Part shown: piece by piece, positions 23,063-36,200 of the stretch | How positions within the stretch are numbered: position 1 is the stretch's first letter | Layout of the letters: each line of letters starts with the position of its first letter | Origin: Crotophaga sulcirostris | Lineage: Eukaryota > Chordata > Aves > Cuculiformes > Crotophagidae | DNA length: 64,000 nt | NCBI GenBank assembly: GCA_013397455.1 | Contig: VYZB01000333.1 | Location: 71,878-135,877 of the forward strand | Direction: 5' to 3' | Notes under the pieces: model-generated | What the model saw: only the letters and a program-made list of their open reading frames with translations | Databases searched by the model: none | What the model was told of the DNA's origin: nothing | Position numbers and translations under genes: made by a program

Positions 23063-26000
23063 AGGTTAGCTGCTTTTTGAGAAGTTATTTTGGGCACAAA
23101 GGTTCTGCGGAGGATTTGAAGGAGCCTGTGACTTCTCCTTTAATTTCTAAGCAGTCACTTTTGAGGGAACAGGACTTTTAATTATGTGTACATCATGACA
23201 CTGATTTAGAATAATCTAACAACCTGTCTTCCATGCCTGCTGCAGAATTACTCCCATAGACAGCGATGACAGCCCTGCTAAGGTGTTACCTATTTTTGTC
23301 TCTACTTGATATTTTGGGATTAGTTAATTTGAACGTCTTTTACTGCAATGTGGGAATCCTGCAGTGCTGCTGTTTTTTCTCATTACTGATCAATGGTTCG
23401 GCAGGGCAGAGACGAGTGTATGATGGAGAGGAGCTTGTGTGTATGGTGAAAGAATTATGCAGGTGGGAGGTAGCAGACAGAAACTCATTTTTAGAAGATT
23501 TGCCCCCATGTTTATTACTCTCTGTAGAATTGTTTTGTTTGAGTTCTGGCTCCATGGTGTGTGAGGCATGAAATGGGGCTGTGCATGCCAAGAGAGTGAT
23601 AACAGCCTGTACTCACTTTCAGGTCTGTGAACTCATAATCCTGATCCTTGTATGAAAGACATTTGGTATTGCGCTTCTCATCCACACTGCATACCGCATA
23701 CTTAATAGGTGGTTTATTGGTACCGATAAGTGGGTCTAAGGTTTCCCTTGGGCCTTGGAGGGCCTTCATTTGGACAGTGTACAATGTCAAGGTCTTAAAG
23801 AATGTAGTCTTGCTCTTGGAAGACTGCATTGATTTGTATGGTGAACAAGCTTGTTACTGTGTGTTTATTCTGGATAAAGAGGCATCTGTAGTAACTCAGT
23901 GCAGCCTAAGAGAGGCTGCTGAGGACTTTTGAAGATGACATTTTATTTGCAGCCTGAATAACAGAGTTCCACCTAGATGACACGCAAGCTTTTGTGCTAA
24001 AGCTCACTCTGGGAAAAGATTATATTATAAATGATTGGAAGTATTTCCTGGGGAGTAACACTAGTAAGAAACTGATTTAACCCCCTGAGAGGTGAGTGGG
24101 ATTCTTCCTCTGACCTCAGGGTGCTCAAACACACATTTATTTTCTGTTCTTTAAAAACAAAGTCTTCCTGACTATTGTTTGTATTCTTCTTCCTTCTGTT
24201 ATCTCTACCACTGAACTCCTTTCCAGTTTTGGTCTTATAATCTCCACGGTAAAAAAGAAAAGAAAAAAAATGCTGATAAGTGGGGACTGGACAGCAGATA
24301 CCATTGCCCTGCTCTGTTTGGACATTGAAACTGAGAATCTGCTGCCAATTGCAGCCAGTCCATGGGGACCATTGAATTCTGTCAATGAATGTTGTTTGAT
24401 TGCTTTTTTACCAGCAGCTGTCGCTATCTTTTTGGACCTACTAATACCCAGGTCGATAACTGAAAGGCTGTGTGGATACAGAGATTTCCTCTGCTTCCCA
24501 AGCTGGTAGCAGAGGTTATATGTTGTAAATCATGTGTCATTATGTGATGAGCCTGGATCATAATCTAAAGGAGACATACAGCTGGTGTACTTTTCTCAGC
24601 TGCCCTATCTGGATTCATTATAGTATTTTTCTAATCAATGCTCTTCCTCAAAAAGAAAATCTGTAAAATAATTCCTCCTAGAAGAATATTTGACTCTTAG
24701 CCCTCAGTTTTCTTTACAGGCGAGTGTAGATCAGGTGGCAGAGCTGGTACAGAGAAACCCTCAGATTGGGCAGAGCTGCAGAACCTGTCTCTGATTCATG
24801 CCATTCAGATCTGAGGTTCAGGTTAGGCTGCCTCTAAAACCAAGTATGTTTACTTCAGGTCAGGATTGGGGCCTTCCTTAAAGTTCCAGAAAATTTCAGC
24901 ATGTGTCTGTGCAGATACACATACACAAGCTGCTTGTGCAGTTCTGTGAACAGTGCTGATGGAGTTAAGCTGGAGTCCTTTCATACTGCCTGATGGGAGG
25001 AGTTAATGTTAATTGTTGCCAGCAGTGTTTAGTGCTGTGTGTGATCAGTCACTAACTGCAGAAGCAGCTGATTTCAAAGAGTAGTGGAAGTGATGAAATG
25101 CTCATAATGGCAGGAGTGGACTAAAACAAAATAAAGAAAGACATCAAGGAAAACCCAGCAACACAGTGGGGAAATGGCTGGGATTTCAAGGAGAAGATGA
25201 GAGCCTCTTCCCTGGGACTCAGCAGGGTTGGAAAGGATTAAATATCTGTCTCAAAAAAAAAATCAGTTCTTGTTCCTTTGCAGATAATATTAATCTAGAA
25301 GGCAATATTCCTTGTTTCAGTTTTGAAGGAATTTGGGCTTTCAGTTCACCTGGTGTTAAAGGATTAACCTGGCACTAGGCACAGATCTGGGGGGAAGCAA
25401 TGTGTTCATTTCCGTTCCTTTATGAATAAATCAATAAACAAACTGTAATGTCACTATAAATCTTAGAGAAATTGCCTGCTGCGAAATTGTGAACATTTTT
25501 ATGCAGTTCCTGCTTTCAGAAGCCTGAGTAAAGGATAGCCCTGAAATATGCTAATTCTGAATGCTAAGGTTAAATCAGAAGTGTAATCAGTCAGACTGGC
25601 TCCGCATTCCCCATACAGAATTAATCTCACCGTAGGATCACTCCGTCTCAGCCCCGCTGCGTACTGACAGCACCTTGGGAAAGGCGGCGAGGCAGTGTGC
25701 TACCTGGGCTCTACTGGTGCTCTCTCTGCCTCTGTTTGATGCAGATCTATCATGTTTACAGGCTAAATCTCACTAAGCTACAGAGAGCTTTTAAGACAAT
25801 TATACCACAGTGTCCCCTTTCTGCATGAGCCACAGTCATAATCTTGCTAAGCAGTGGTGGAAGAGCAAGTTGGATAATTAATCTGTACTCTCTGCCTTTC
25901 ATTCATAATGACTTACTCACTCGCTTCAAAAACTGTAGTGTGTCTCCTAGGTGGCTTGCCTTCTTAATATCAATCCTCCATCTGTCTATTTCTGATCTGT

Positions 26001-26412
26001 ATGTTTTTTCTTGTGGTCACAGACAACTGCACCTCTGCTCATAGGCCAGGGCAGCTGAACGCAGGATGATGTGTACTTAGTGCTCCCAGCACTGGGATCA
26101 GAGCTGGTTTATGCAATCATGGGTGAGGTGATCCACAGCCTCCTGGTGTACTAAAGTCTGCACAGCCCAGAGAGAAACGCCTTACGGGAACTTGAAAATC
26201 AACAGGAAAAGTACTTGGGCAAAATCCTTCTCTCTGTTTCCCTGTTCCTCACCAGCTCGAGCAAGTGAGTGTGTGTTCAGCCCTTGCCTGAAAGCAATGA
26301 GGTCATTGGCAGCTTTAAACATAGCTTTTTCTCAGTGGAGATGTGAGAGAAAGATATATTATGGTGTTAGATTATCATGCTTAACCCAGTACTGCTTCTT
26401 TGCAGTCAGTTG
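23063..26412. other. Non-coding stretch, no gene recognised
   Basis: About 3.3 kb without recognisable transposons or coding families. The part at 25400-25660 has conserved-element texture and is listed separately. Confidence 0.5.
25400..25660. promoter_or_regulatory. Possible conserved non-coding element
   Basis: Single-copy-looking, AT-rich sequence with words such as AATAAATCAATAAACAAAC, TTTTTATGCAG and ATATGCTAATTCTGAATGC. It has no open frame of note. Judged on texture only. Confidence 0.22.
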
Positions 26413-26712
26413 AGTCATAGAATCATAGAATCATCTGGTTGGAAAAGACCTCTGAGATCACTGAGTCCAACTGTACTTGTCCACTTACTAAACCATGTCC
26501 CCCAGAAACTCATCTACCCATCTTTTAAACACCTCCAGGGATGGTGACTCAACCACCTCCCTGGGCAGCTGTTCCAGTGCCTGACCACCCTTTCAGTGAA
26601 GAAATTTTTCCTAATGTCTAGTCTGAACCTCCCCTGGTGCAACTTGTGGCCATTTCCCCTCGTCCTATCACCTGTCACATGGGAGAAGAGACCAGCACTC
26701 ACCTCGCCACAT
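26413..26712 (-). mobile_element. CR1 LINE 3' end, inverted
   Basis: A minus-strand CR1 3' terminus of about 300 bases. It starts with the complement of the ATTCTATG tail (AGTCATAGAATCATAGAATC) and passes through the complement of a 3' UTR with AAAGGTCTTTTCCAAC-type words. In the minus-strand frame it encodes [35 protein letters not shown] and [13 protein letters not shown] ORF2 C-terminal landmarks. This 3' UTR type differs from the copies at 8098 and 13336. Confidence 0.93.
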
Positions 26713-26886
26713 CATCAGACCCACACACAAGACAACGTGCTTCTGTTTCTTCTTACAGAAGACATTTTACCCTATTTGCAGTAAAAAAACAGTCTCTAAA
26801 GGTGCAGCCTGATTCCTGGACAGCTGTTCAGTGGTGGGAGAGCAGCTAGAATTTAAGATGGAGCTCAGCTGTCCTAAGCAGTCTTA

Positions 26887-27212
26887 TGTGACCTCATCAC
26901 TGTCTACAACTACCTGAATGGAGGTTGTAGCGAGGTGGATGTTGATCTGTTCTCCAAAGTAACAAGTTAGGACAAGAGGAAACGGCCTCAAGTTGTGCCG
27001 GGGAAGTTTGGATTGGACATCAGGAAAAATTTGTTCACCTAAAGGGATCTCAGGCACTGGCAGAGGCTGCCTGGGGAGGTGGTTGAGTCGCTGGAGGTGT
27101 TTAAAAGACAGGTAGATGAAGTGCTCAGGGATATGGTTTAGTAGTGGACAGGTATGATTGGACTTGGTGATCTCAAAGGTCTTTTCCAACCAAACAGTTC
27201 CACGATTCTGTG
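26887..27212 (+). mobile_element. CR1 LINE 3' end, plus strand
   Basis: A plus-strand CR1 3' terminus only about 175 bases from the inverted copy at 26413-26712, and of a similar 3' end type. It encodes LITVYNYLNGGCSEVDVDLFSKV-like residues, then shows in-frame stops and small indels around 26969 and 27040. It ends in CAAAGGTCTTTTCCAACC and a mutated tail (CACGATTCTGTG). Confidence 0.92.
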
Positions 27213-27356
27213 TGGCACAGGGGCTACTGCAGCTTTAGCGCTTTGTAGCCTAAAAGAGCTCTCTGCGCATCTGGGCACAAAGAGCTGAAAGTACTTTGCA
27301 GTACCACGCCTGTGCAGCAGATAACCCGAACGTGGACCTTTCCTCTGATGTTGCAA

Positions 27357-27615
27357 AGACAAGACTGCAGGCCCTAAAGAAACCTCCCCAGGGGATGTTT
27401 AGATTGGATATTAGGAAAAATTCCTTTACCAAAAGAGTGGTGAAGCATTGGAAGAGGCTGCTCAGCATGGAGTCTCCATCTCTGGAAGTGTTCAAAAATC
27501 ATGTAGACATGGCAATCTGGGACATGGTTTAGTAGGCACTTTGGTGTTGGGCTGACAGTTGGACTGGGTTATCTTAGAGGTCTTTTCCAACCTTAATAGT
27601 TCTGTAATTCTATAA
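27357..27615 (+). mobile_element. CR1 LINE 3' end, plus strand
   Basis: A third CR1 fragment within 1.2 kb, in the same orientation as 26887-27212. It encodes [20 protein letters not shown] and LEVFKNHVDMAIWDMV before TAG. It then has a 3' UTR ending TTAGAGGTCTTTTCCAACC and a tail of AGTTCTGTAATTCTATA. The 5' boundary is soft, because similarity is convincing only from about 27386. Confidence 0.9.
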
Positions 27616-29361
27616 ATTAATTTGCGAGTTAATTCATACTTGGTTAACAGAGGATAACAAGCTAAAAACACGTATCTGTTGGTGTATCTCTGTCAACCTG
27701 CTGACCAAGGGACTCACATCCTATCTGTTGTTATAAAAAACAGTAAGAAAAAGGAAAAAGCTTATAGGAACCGAGAGCTGCTGTACCTATGCCATTTGTA
27801 GAGGTAAGTTCTCCATGTGAGTGCTGATCTGCTGTCGGCAGGTCTGATTTTGCCGTGTTTTTCAGAGGCTTTGGGGAGGAGCTCATCTGGAGCTGTGGCA
27901 GTTTCTAGTAGTGGATGGCCTGGTGCTCCCAGATGTTAGAGAGGACTGTTTCATATTAAATTAAACAATAGACTGTATTGAAGGGCTTTTCCTCTGGTAG
28001 CACTTACAGAAGGGATGAGAGAAGAGGGAGAAAAGTATTTCTATCCTTCAGTTATTTGGCATTCTTACAGACAGCATCTGAAGATGAAACTAGAGCAAGA
28101 AATACGTTATATATATTCTAATGTAATTTTTAAAAGAAAAAAAGCAAACCTTATTGAAATTCCTCATTTTATTCCTTTTTGACTTGAAATTACAGTAGGT
28201 CTTGATCGTTTACAGTGTTGGCAGCTCCAAGCGTCAGTTAATGTTCTCAAGGCAGCATTTCTCCAAACCACTGCTAATAATTTTTAGTAGACTTCCTGTG
28301 AAACTGTAATCACTAAAGAAATGCAAAAAAAAAATCCTGTCTTCTTGCATCTATACCATATAAACCACAGTGTGTCTAACACACTGAACTGTTGGATTCG
28401 TTTATGGCTGCTGAAACCCCAGCTTGCCTGGGTATGGGACCCTGCACTGTGTGACGTTAGCTGGGGGTCTGTGCCAGCACTTGGGGCACTGAGGCACACA
28501 GGTGGGTAGGACAGGTAGTGGTGAGTGTGGAGATGCACTCAGGAGCTGTTTTTCCCCTTTCTGGGGACTCATTCCTGCTGGGTTTGCTGAGGTGAAGGGA
28601 CTGGAGCTGTGCCTTTGCGGGGTATGTGCACTTGCAGCCAGGCTGAGGTCAGAGCAGAAGAATGCTGCTGTAATTACAGCTGCAGGCAAGGGCTAAGCAT
28701 AATGGGAACCAGGGTCTGGGTTAGCCAAAGATTTCCTGTAGGATCCTGGTCAAGTCACTTAATTACTTTTGCCTCATTTCTCTGTTGTGCAGTGTATATC
28801 CTAAGGCTTCAGTTACCTGCCTTGTCTATTTAAATCAAGTTCCCTTTGAAGCCAGGGCTGTACAATGAGACTGTGCTGTTAATTGGAGTCTCTGGGTGAC
28901 AGGGTAATTGTGTATGGTGCAATAAATACATCTTCCTGCAATTTGCTTCAACTTTGCCAATGAATTGGGCCTCTGCAATGTTTGCAGTTTCACGCTGCTC
29001 CTGTTGAGTATCAATGCAGAAACCTGAATGCTGGCCCATTAAATGTGGGCTAATCTCACTTGAGAGACTGATCGACGAGTTCACTGAAGTCGAAGGCAAA
29101 CTTCTCATTTCATATTTCCTGGGGCTGGGATTTCCCCCTAAATCCCTTCTTGTACTGGAGGAATGGAGTGGGAGGCCTGCTGCCATGTCTGCATGTGGTG
29201 TCCCCGTGTCCTTGGCTGCAGGAGCTGTGCGTGTGTGCCGTGGGCACTGGCTGCCCAGAGCAGGTCTGTAACGTTGTCGGGTTTGGGCTTAGCAGACCTG
29301 CACTCGCACAGCAGGAACGGGTTTTGCTAAGGAAACCTTTGAGGTGAGGCATTCAGAAAGA
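27616..29361. other. Non-coding stretch, no gene recognised
   Basis: No repeats are recognised. The part at 28840-29130 is listed separately as a possible conserved element. Several overlapping open frames of 60-118 codons at 28400-29350 occur on both strands, which fits locally raised GC better than a gene. Confidence 0.45.
28840..29130. promoter_or_regulatory. Candidate conserved non-coding element
   Basis: A non-repetitive block with TTAATTGG (28879-28886), GTGCAATAAATAC, CTTCAACTTTGCCAATGAATTGG and CCCATTAAATGTGGGCTAATC. A plus-strand open frame crosses its right half (from 29014). It has no splice or family support, so an exon is not excluded but is not favoured. Motif content suits a homeodomain-bound enhancer. 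This is inference. Confidence 0.28.
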
Positions 29362-29491
29362 GTTTCAAGACCAGGCTGGATGGGGCTTTGAGCAGCCTGA
29401 TCTAGTGGAAGGTGTCCCTGCCCATGGCAGGGGGTTGAAATTGAATGAACTTTAAGGTCTCTTCCAACCCAAACCATTCTGTGATTCTATG
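29362..29491 (+). mobile_element. CR1 LINE 3' end, short
   Basis: About 130 bases of plus-strand CR1 3' terminus. GACCAGGCTGGATGGGGC, the conserved GGTGTCCCTGCCCATGGCAGG, TTTAAGGTCTCTTCCAACCC and a terminal ATTCTGTGATTCTATGA tail are visible. It has the same 3' UTR type as 8098-8297. Confidence 0.94.
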
Positions 29492-31128
29492 AGTTAAACC
29501 AACCCTTGATTTTGCCCTTAAGAGTTAGTGTTTTCAAATCTTCTTGTAAAATAAATAAACAAGTCAAGTTTAATTTGGCTTTAAAAGAAACAAGCAGAAT
29601 ATGGAATTAGCAACTAACCTTGGCCTTGCAATCCCAGTGACATTTTGAACAGTATTTTGTGATTTGGGATGAACTGTCCTGACAGAAATCGCTGTTTTGT
29701 AACTGTAAATACTGCTGAAATCCAAGCTTATGTAAATATTTTTAAATGGCAGGAACATAGGCAAGATATAATGCATAGCTCGGGTTGATTCTGGCTGTGA
29801 TTGGATCTGTCTGCGTAACTCAGCCAGCTGGGATGGTTCTATGGTAACTGAGTCTGAAGTGAGTGGTTAAGGATGGATTGTTTTCATAACTGTGCAGGGT
29901 AGTGTGCAGTAAAGGGAGAAACCTAACCCTAGGTAAAGGGCCTGCCCAAATGCCATGGATCTCATATATCCCACTTACACCCGGCAGAATGTGGCTTCAA
30001 TAGGAAGTTAATCAAAGAAACCAATGCAAGTTCAAATGGTGTTTGTTTAACCCTGAAGTAGGCAGGAGTGAAAACTTCATTTGCAGTGTAAGTATATGAA
30101 GTTGATTGGGGTTTGCTGACTTTCAGGATGAATTTGTCTGGGAACCCAAGTGAATAACAGATAGACACAGATTAAGAAAGCATACAATTTTTAATGGGTT
30201 TTGCGCAAAACTCTCTTTTTTTTCCAACATTAGAAATGTGTAGAGGGAGTATCCAGATTCAAAATTTCCTTTTTATTTTTCAAAATGAGGATATTTAATC
30301 CATCAGATGAGCCATCAATTTCTTATATTTAAATATATTTAAAGTGTGTACATGTGTTTTTTCCTCACCTCAAGAGTCAGAGGTGGAACATTTATTATGA
30401 AGAGGATCTGGAGTGCCCCATCTCAGTCTAGATACACCCTGGAGAGGTGCTTGGCTGCTGCCTAAAATCTTGTTTCTGCACCTATTTAGATCAGCAGGGA
30501 AAACTCTCATGGTCTTTGACGGTGGGTGAGCAGTTTGACTCTGAAGATTGGAGTCCACAGATTAATATGGAAAAAGTGGGATCTAAAACTGCAGATAATC
30601 TGCAGTTGCCAGTAGCTATGAATTAGTCTGGGTACATCCTTTCTACCTCCCAAGAACATTTATAGTAAAGGTTCTCCCACCTCTGTGTGTGTGCAGACAC
30701 ATAAAATCCACAAGTAGAAGCAGGTGATCATTTGCCAAGTGCAACTTTGTTAACAGCAGGGGAGAATCTCCTCCTCCAGCACAGCCTCTCCTCCACTAGG
30801 TAAAGTTGCTGAGAGAGGCTCCCTATATAATGGCCTACATTATATCAAGAGTAGTCGTCAATAGAAGTGAAAATCTAAGTGAGTATGAATGATTCAGTAA
30901 GGAGCTGTGTAGCTGTGTCTCACATGTCTATATGAGCATACACATAGATGTGTGTCTGGGCAATGTCATGGATTTAATGTAGCTGTAGCTTCCTAAGATG
31001 AAGCCATGTGCAGAGTGAAAGGAGCTGGTATGTGCTGCTAACTCTGATGCCCGAGGTTCCTGTTACAGTCAAATGAGGGAGGCCACCAGAGGATAAACCA
31101 AAGTGCCTGCACTAGTTAGGCTGTTAAC

Positions 31129-31140
31129 TTTTTTTTTTTT
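31129..31140. repeat. Poly-T run
   Basis: Twelve consecutive T bases. No retrosequence body adjoins it. Confidence 0.85.
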
Positions 31141-32575
31141 AGCAGCTATATTAGGTGGTGAAAATACAGTCTGAATTTCAGACATGCTAACATTGGTCCA
31201 ATTTATATCGACATCATCCGGAAAGATCAGATCTCTCTGCTATAGGAGGAGACAGACACAAGGCAGTTCTTCCATCCACTAAAACTCTGACTTGACTGAA
31301 CAACGTACTTTAATAAATATGATGGGTTTGGAGTCTGGAGCTTGGAATTACTCTGTTTCTTTTTTCCAGTTATGTTAGTGTGTGTAATAAATGAATGAGG
31401 GTAAGGATACCTGAAAAGGAGCCACTGCTTCACGCAGTCCATCGACATCTGTGCTTTTGATGTCATTGGGAGTTCTGTTCTTGACTTGAACAGGGTCAGC
31501 ATTTCTACTGAGGAGATTGTTCCCTCAAACAAGGACAACCTACATGAGTGTGTGTGGCTTTATGTTTCCTCTCAGCACTATCTGAGTGTCCCAGTAAGTA
31601 AAATAAATGCCACTGATGCATTCATGTCTTTTTCCATTTGTGAAACACAAAACAATGGTTTCCACTTCTCTTGTGTGATTTCTGTTTCCATAATGCACAA
31701 CTGGTGCTTTGACATGCTGCAGAGGAGAATTTGTTGGACACGGTAATACTGATAGAAAAATGTTCTCTCTGTTTAGATGTCATGACTATTTTCTTTTACA
31801 AGTGAGAATTCTAGTGTCACATACAAATGTTACCTTTCCCCCTGATTATCTTGTACAAAGCTAATAGTTTTGGAATAGATACAGATTTTTAATGCAATGC
31901 TATGGTTTTGGTTTATGGAAAAATGGATCAATTACCCAGGCAGGCTTCAAAGAGGGAGACTGCCCTAAGTTATAAATGGCTCAGTCCCTTAATTCTGTCA
32001 TAATCCTATTTGATATATAGTTCTCGGTGCTGCTGAATCCTTTTAGGGCTCTTTGATCAAGTGAGTACTTTCAAATGTGATGCCTCCTGTCATCTCACCC
32101 CCTAAAAATAACACAACTTGCCACTTAATTTCTTGAAACATTCAGTTTCCCTACTTTTTTTTTTCTAGTAGAGAAAACAAAAAGCCTGGCTTTCGTATTA
32201 ACTAATTTAAGGAGAGAAAGGAGGACCACTGGAAAAAAGACCTTTGTTTTGTTTCTCGCAGACCCACTTCAACCTTCCTGCCTAGGCTCATGGCTGAGAT
32301 CTTGCAGAGGCAGGACAGGAGCACTGGTAGTTTTCAATCAGCAATTAAATGCTGGTGTTTGAGGCTTCACTGAGGGCTTAAATAATTGAGAAGATCAGGT
32401 GTGTGAGAGATGCCAGAATAGCACAGAAAGCTTCTGTTCTCAGAAGTAACAAATGATTTGGTATTTATTTGGGGACTCCTTCCTAGATGCCTTGGAATTC
32501 CACTCTAAGGAGTAAATCTTTGTGCAGTGTCTCAGGGCTGGCTTTTTTTCAGCATCCCGAGAAGTCTTTTCCAGA

Positions 32576-33247
32576 TCAGGTCATGGGACTCATTAGATGT
32601 GCATGTTTGGCATAGATCCTTTTCTTCCTTCCCATTTTTAAAAGAACACCAGGAAATTGTACAGTTACTAAGCCTGAGTTAATAATTTTTTTTACATTAT
32701 GGTGATGTGGTGCCAGAAATCCTGCTTTTCTATTGGGCACTGTAACTGCTGTCACTGCTAGGCAAAATTCAGCTCTGGAAGGAGAAAAACTATTCATGCA
32801 AATGGGAAATTTAATATTTGGCGTATGAGAAAAATCCGTGTTTTCCTTCTCCTTTGCACCGGCTGCCACTGTGTTCCTTTTAGCATTGGTATGCTTTCTT
32901 GTAACCGATATAAATCCAGGTAAGCAGATCTGTGGAATTAACGAAGACAATTCCAGACAGTGAGGGACTGTGGGATCAAATTGCCCACCCTTGGGCAAGG
33001 TTTTCAGCTCTTCTAGTTGGAAATTGGCTGCTCCTGGCACTACACTTGGCAGTAGAAGATTGGTCTGGGGCACCAGAATCCCAGGAGGAAAATGTAACTC
33101 ACTTGCACACAGGGATGGCTCAACACCTCCTTTTTTTGCCCACCCAGTCACGTTTTCCAAGAGATCATTTACACCTTGGAAAGGGAAAACACTGGAGGAT
33201 TGTACCTGAGGTGAGTCTTGCAGACCTCTCTCCGATGTGAAATGCAT
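32576..33247 (-). other. Unrecognised 223-codon open frame
   Basis: This is the second longest open frame outside CR1. It reads on the minus strand from an ATG at 33245-33247 to a stop at 32576. I recognise no domain, signal peptide or transmembrane segment. It has a proline/serine-rich N-terminal half and a basic C-terminal end (KMGRKKRIYAKH). Plus-strand frames at 32932-33240 are open over the same DNA, which suggests compositional openness. No promoter, intron or poly-A context was seen. It is most likely a chance frame; an unannotated exon or retrogene remains possible. Confidence 0.15.
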
Positions 33248-36200
33248 TTGAACTTTGTACCCTTGGAAGCTGTGGACACCTAGCAGTGGTAGCCCAAAGA
33301 ATTTGGTTTCTTTTCTATCTTTACCCTTCAGCTCAAAAGCCAGTTTGCTCTTGCTTCTTACAGACGTCTCCCTTTGAAAGGTAAAGAGGATAGATTAAAG
33401 CTTGAATTTCATTGTAAATACTCTTGAAAGGTAGATTAAGTGTCCATATCTGTCTCTTAGAGCAATTAGATTCATATACAGCCTTCCAAATGAAGTGATG
33501 GGTGCACAACAGCCAACTGCCATCATGATGGAAGTAGGCTGGCTTGTAAAAAGGGCTACACAGTGATGCAGCTGCCTGAAACCATGTAGGACTGGATGCT
33601 TTCTCCCACAGAAATAGATGATCCCAGACAATCCTATGTTCCTGTTTCAGACCAACGCTTCCTCAGCATTTAAGTAGAACAGACCATCACAGAGATAATT
33701 CCAACCTGTTCAGATGTTATTCTGCTTCTGCCTCCAGGTTATTGTATGTTCAGCTGGAAACCTGAGTATTTTGAACTCCTGAACCACCATCTGCTCAATC
33801 TATATATGCTGTAAGGTCCAAACCATTTTATGGAGCCCTGCCAGCTGAAATGAAATATCAGTTGCGGTTTATTTTGAAACTGTTGCTTTGTAGGCCAAAA
33901 GAGCTTGGAGACCCCAGCTGGTAGTCAAAGAGCGGTGTCACGTTTTTCATGATAGGGGCTTCATTGGTCTCCAGATTCTTTAGAAACCTACTGGGTGAAT
34001 TCACGAATCAAATTTAGATCTGAATTAAATCCACTGAAGACCAATATCACCAAAAATAACAAGCACTGCCAAAAGTCAAGCCTTGGGAAAATAAACACAC
34101 AGAGCATCTATGCAGGGTGTTTAGGTTTACGTTCAATAAATCCCTCCTAGAAAACAGAAGCTAAATGCAAGTGTGATTCTGCAGGAACTTCTTAGGTAGA
34201 GATGTCCTAAACTGTCACTACTAATATCAGAAAGGGTTTGCTATTGATTTCTGTGAGTTGAATGCTCCTCTCATTCCCTCCGGTCCACAGAGCAGATCAC
34301 TGTGGGTAAGAGAAAGATGGCTTTGGGTTCTTCAGTCCTTGGTTCTCTAATGTGATTAGTGACAGTGAAGTCTGAGCCTGCACTTTGGAGTTCTGGATAA
34401 TGCAGTGAAGACCACACTCTGAGATGTTGTGTGCTACTGGAATGGATTGCTGAGCCTTAAACTTGACCTGTCATCTAGTGAGAACCTTCCTTCTTTAGAC
34501 CTTTTGTTGCTGCAGATTTTGTGCTGGCAATGGGGCAGTGAGTGATGTCTTTTGCAAGCCCTGGGTTTACTGGAGCCACGTGAAGCTTGTCTGAGGATGG
34601 GTCAGGGGTGCGCGATTCAAGGGAAAGAACAAGGTGGACATGAGGGGTCGAGGTGACGCCTTTGGAAGGAGCTTTCTCCAGCATCTGCCTGGTTTGATGG
34701 GTCACGTGTCCTGAAGCAGACATCTCATGGTGGACTCTGGGAGGTGAGGGTTGGAGTGAATGATGGAAATCATAGCACACTCTTCTTTTCCCATGTGCTG
34801 CTTCTTGTGATGGACCACTAAGCTAGCTCAAACCGTGTGATGTCTGCTGTTGTGTGTTGCCCTGCTGACTGGAACATAACTCCTGGTGAGGACCTCTGTG
34901 AAATCAGGCCCTGATTTTTGGAGAGAGGAGAAAGGAAAAGCAGAGTCACTCCTGACATGGGCTGTGAGCACACAGCTGCCCTAGCTGAGACACTCACCAG
35001 CCTTTTACATAAACCCATTCAATCCACTCTTTCTGATCAAAGAATGAAGTGGCTTAAGCTGGATAAAGCCTGTGTTAGTGACAGACTGATAGGGCCAACT
35101 TGTGTGCTTCCGTCATTTAGAACTGGCTTTTAAGGATTTTGATTTAATTCTTTGGGACTTAAACATAAACAGAAAATTCTTGTAGTTAATCGTACGTTTT
35201 TCTTTTAATTATGGAGTTCGGCAGCTTTAAAATAGTGTAGCATCTCTGCAATGTTTCCTGTAAAATGTACTATTAAAATGTATTTTTCTGTCTCATGTTC
35301 ACTTTTTCCTGCAGCTGAATTTAACACAGGGCAGCTAAAGAGACCACAATAGAGTACAGTTTGCTTGTAACTTCTCAAGGAGAAAGTGTTTTAAATGACT
35401 GTGTAACCTCCAGAACCCCAGAACACATCTGATTTCCCCTCACCTCTGCTGTGACTTGTCTCGTGACATGGGGCTATCAATAATATCTGTATCTTCTTAC
35501 CGTAGTGTTCAATGTGTTCTCCTGTAGGTAGGTCTGGGTAGAAAGAACTTGAAGTTTCCTTACACATCTCCGCTTCCCCAAGGGATCAATGTCTTGATGG
35601 ATCGCATTCAGACACATTCAACATCTCACAGAGAGGGTGTGGAAAGACAACTTTCACTCTATCCATATCCATTTCCTACTGCACTCCCTGTTTTACAACT
35701 ATTGGCCTGCCTGGAGGGAACAACGATTCTCAAAGTCACAGGAGGTGGAAAATCGCTGCTGTCAAGGTACAGAAACTTCTGAATCTGGGTAGCAAAGCCT
35801 CAACCTTTCTCTGCCTCCAAGGAAAAGTGAGTGGACTCCAGTGGTGGTGGCAGCATGTGTAGCTGTGCAGTGCAGTGAAGTGGGGAGTTTTTAGCCTTTA
35901 AGGTTAAGTGCTTATTTTTAAAAAGGGTGACAGTAATCTTTGCATTTTCAGGGTAAGAATAATTTTCTAAGTTTCTTGACTTTGCATTACAGAATAAGAT
36001 TCCAGCATTACTGCATTTCACCCTCACTTTCCAGTGAGGTCTGTACTGGTGCCTTATAAAAATGCAGGGCAGTTTCATGCCCTGTACACTTGCTGTTTCA
36101 CCAAAGTAGAGTTGTTCCATCAGTGTTAAAAAGGAGATCCTGGCAGACCATAGCCTGGGAATGTCCAGCAACTCACAGTGATTTGTAAGATGAGTTTTTG

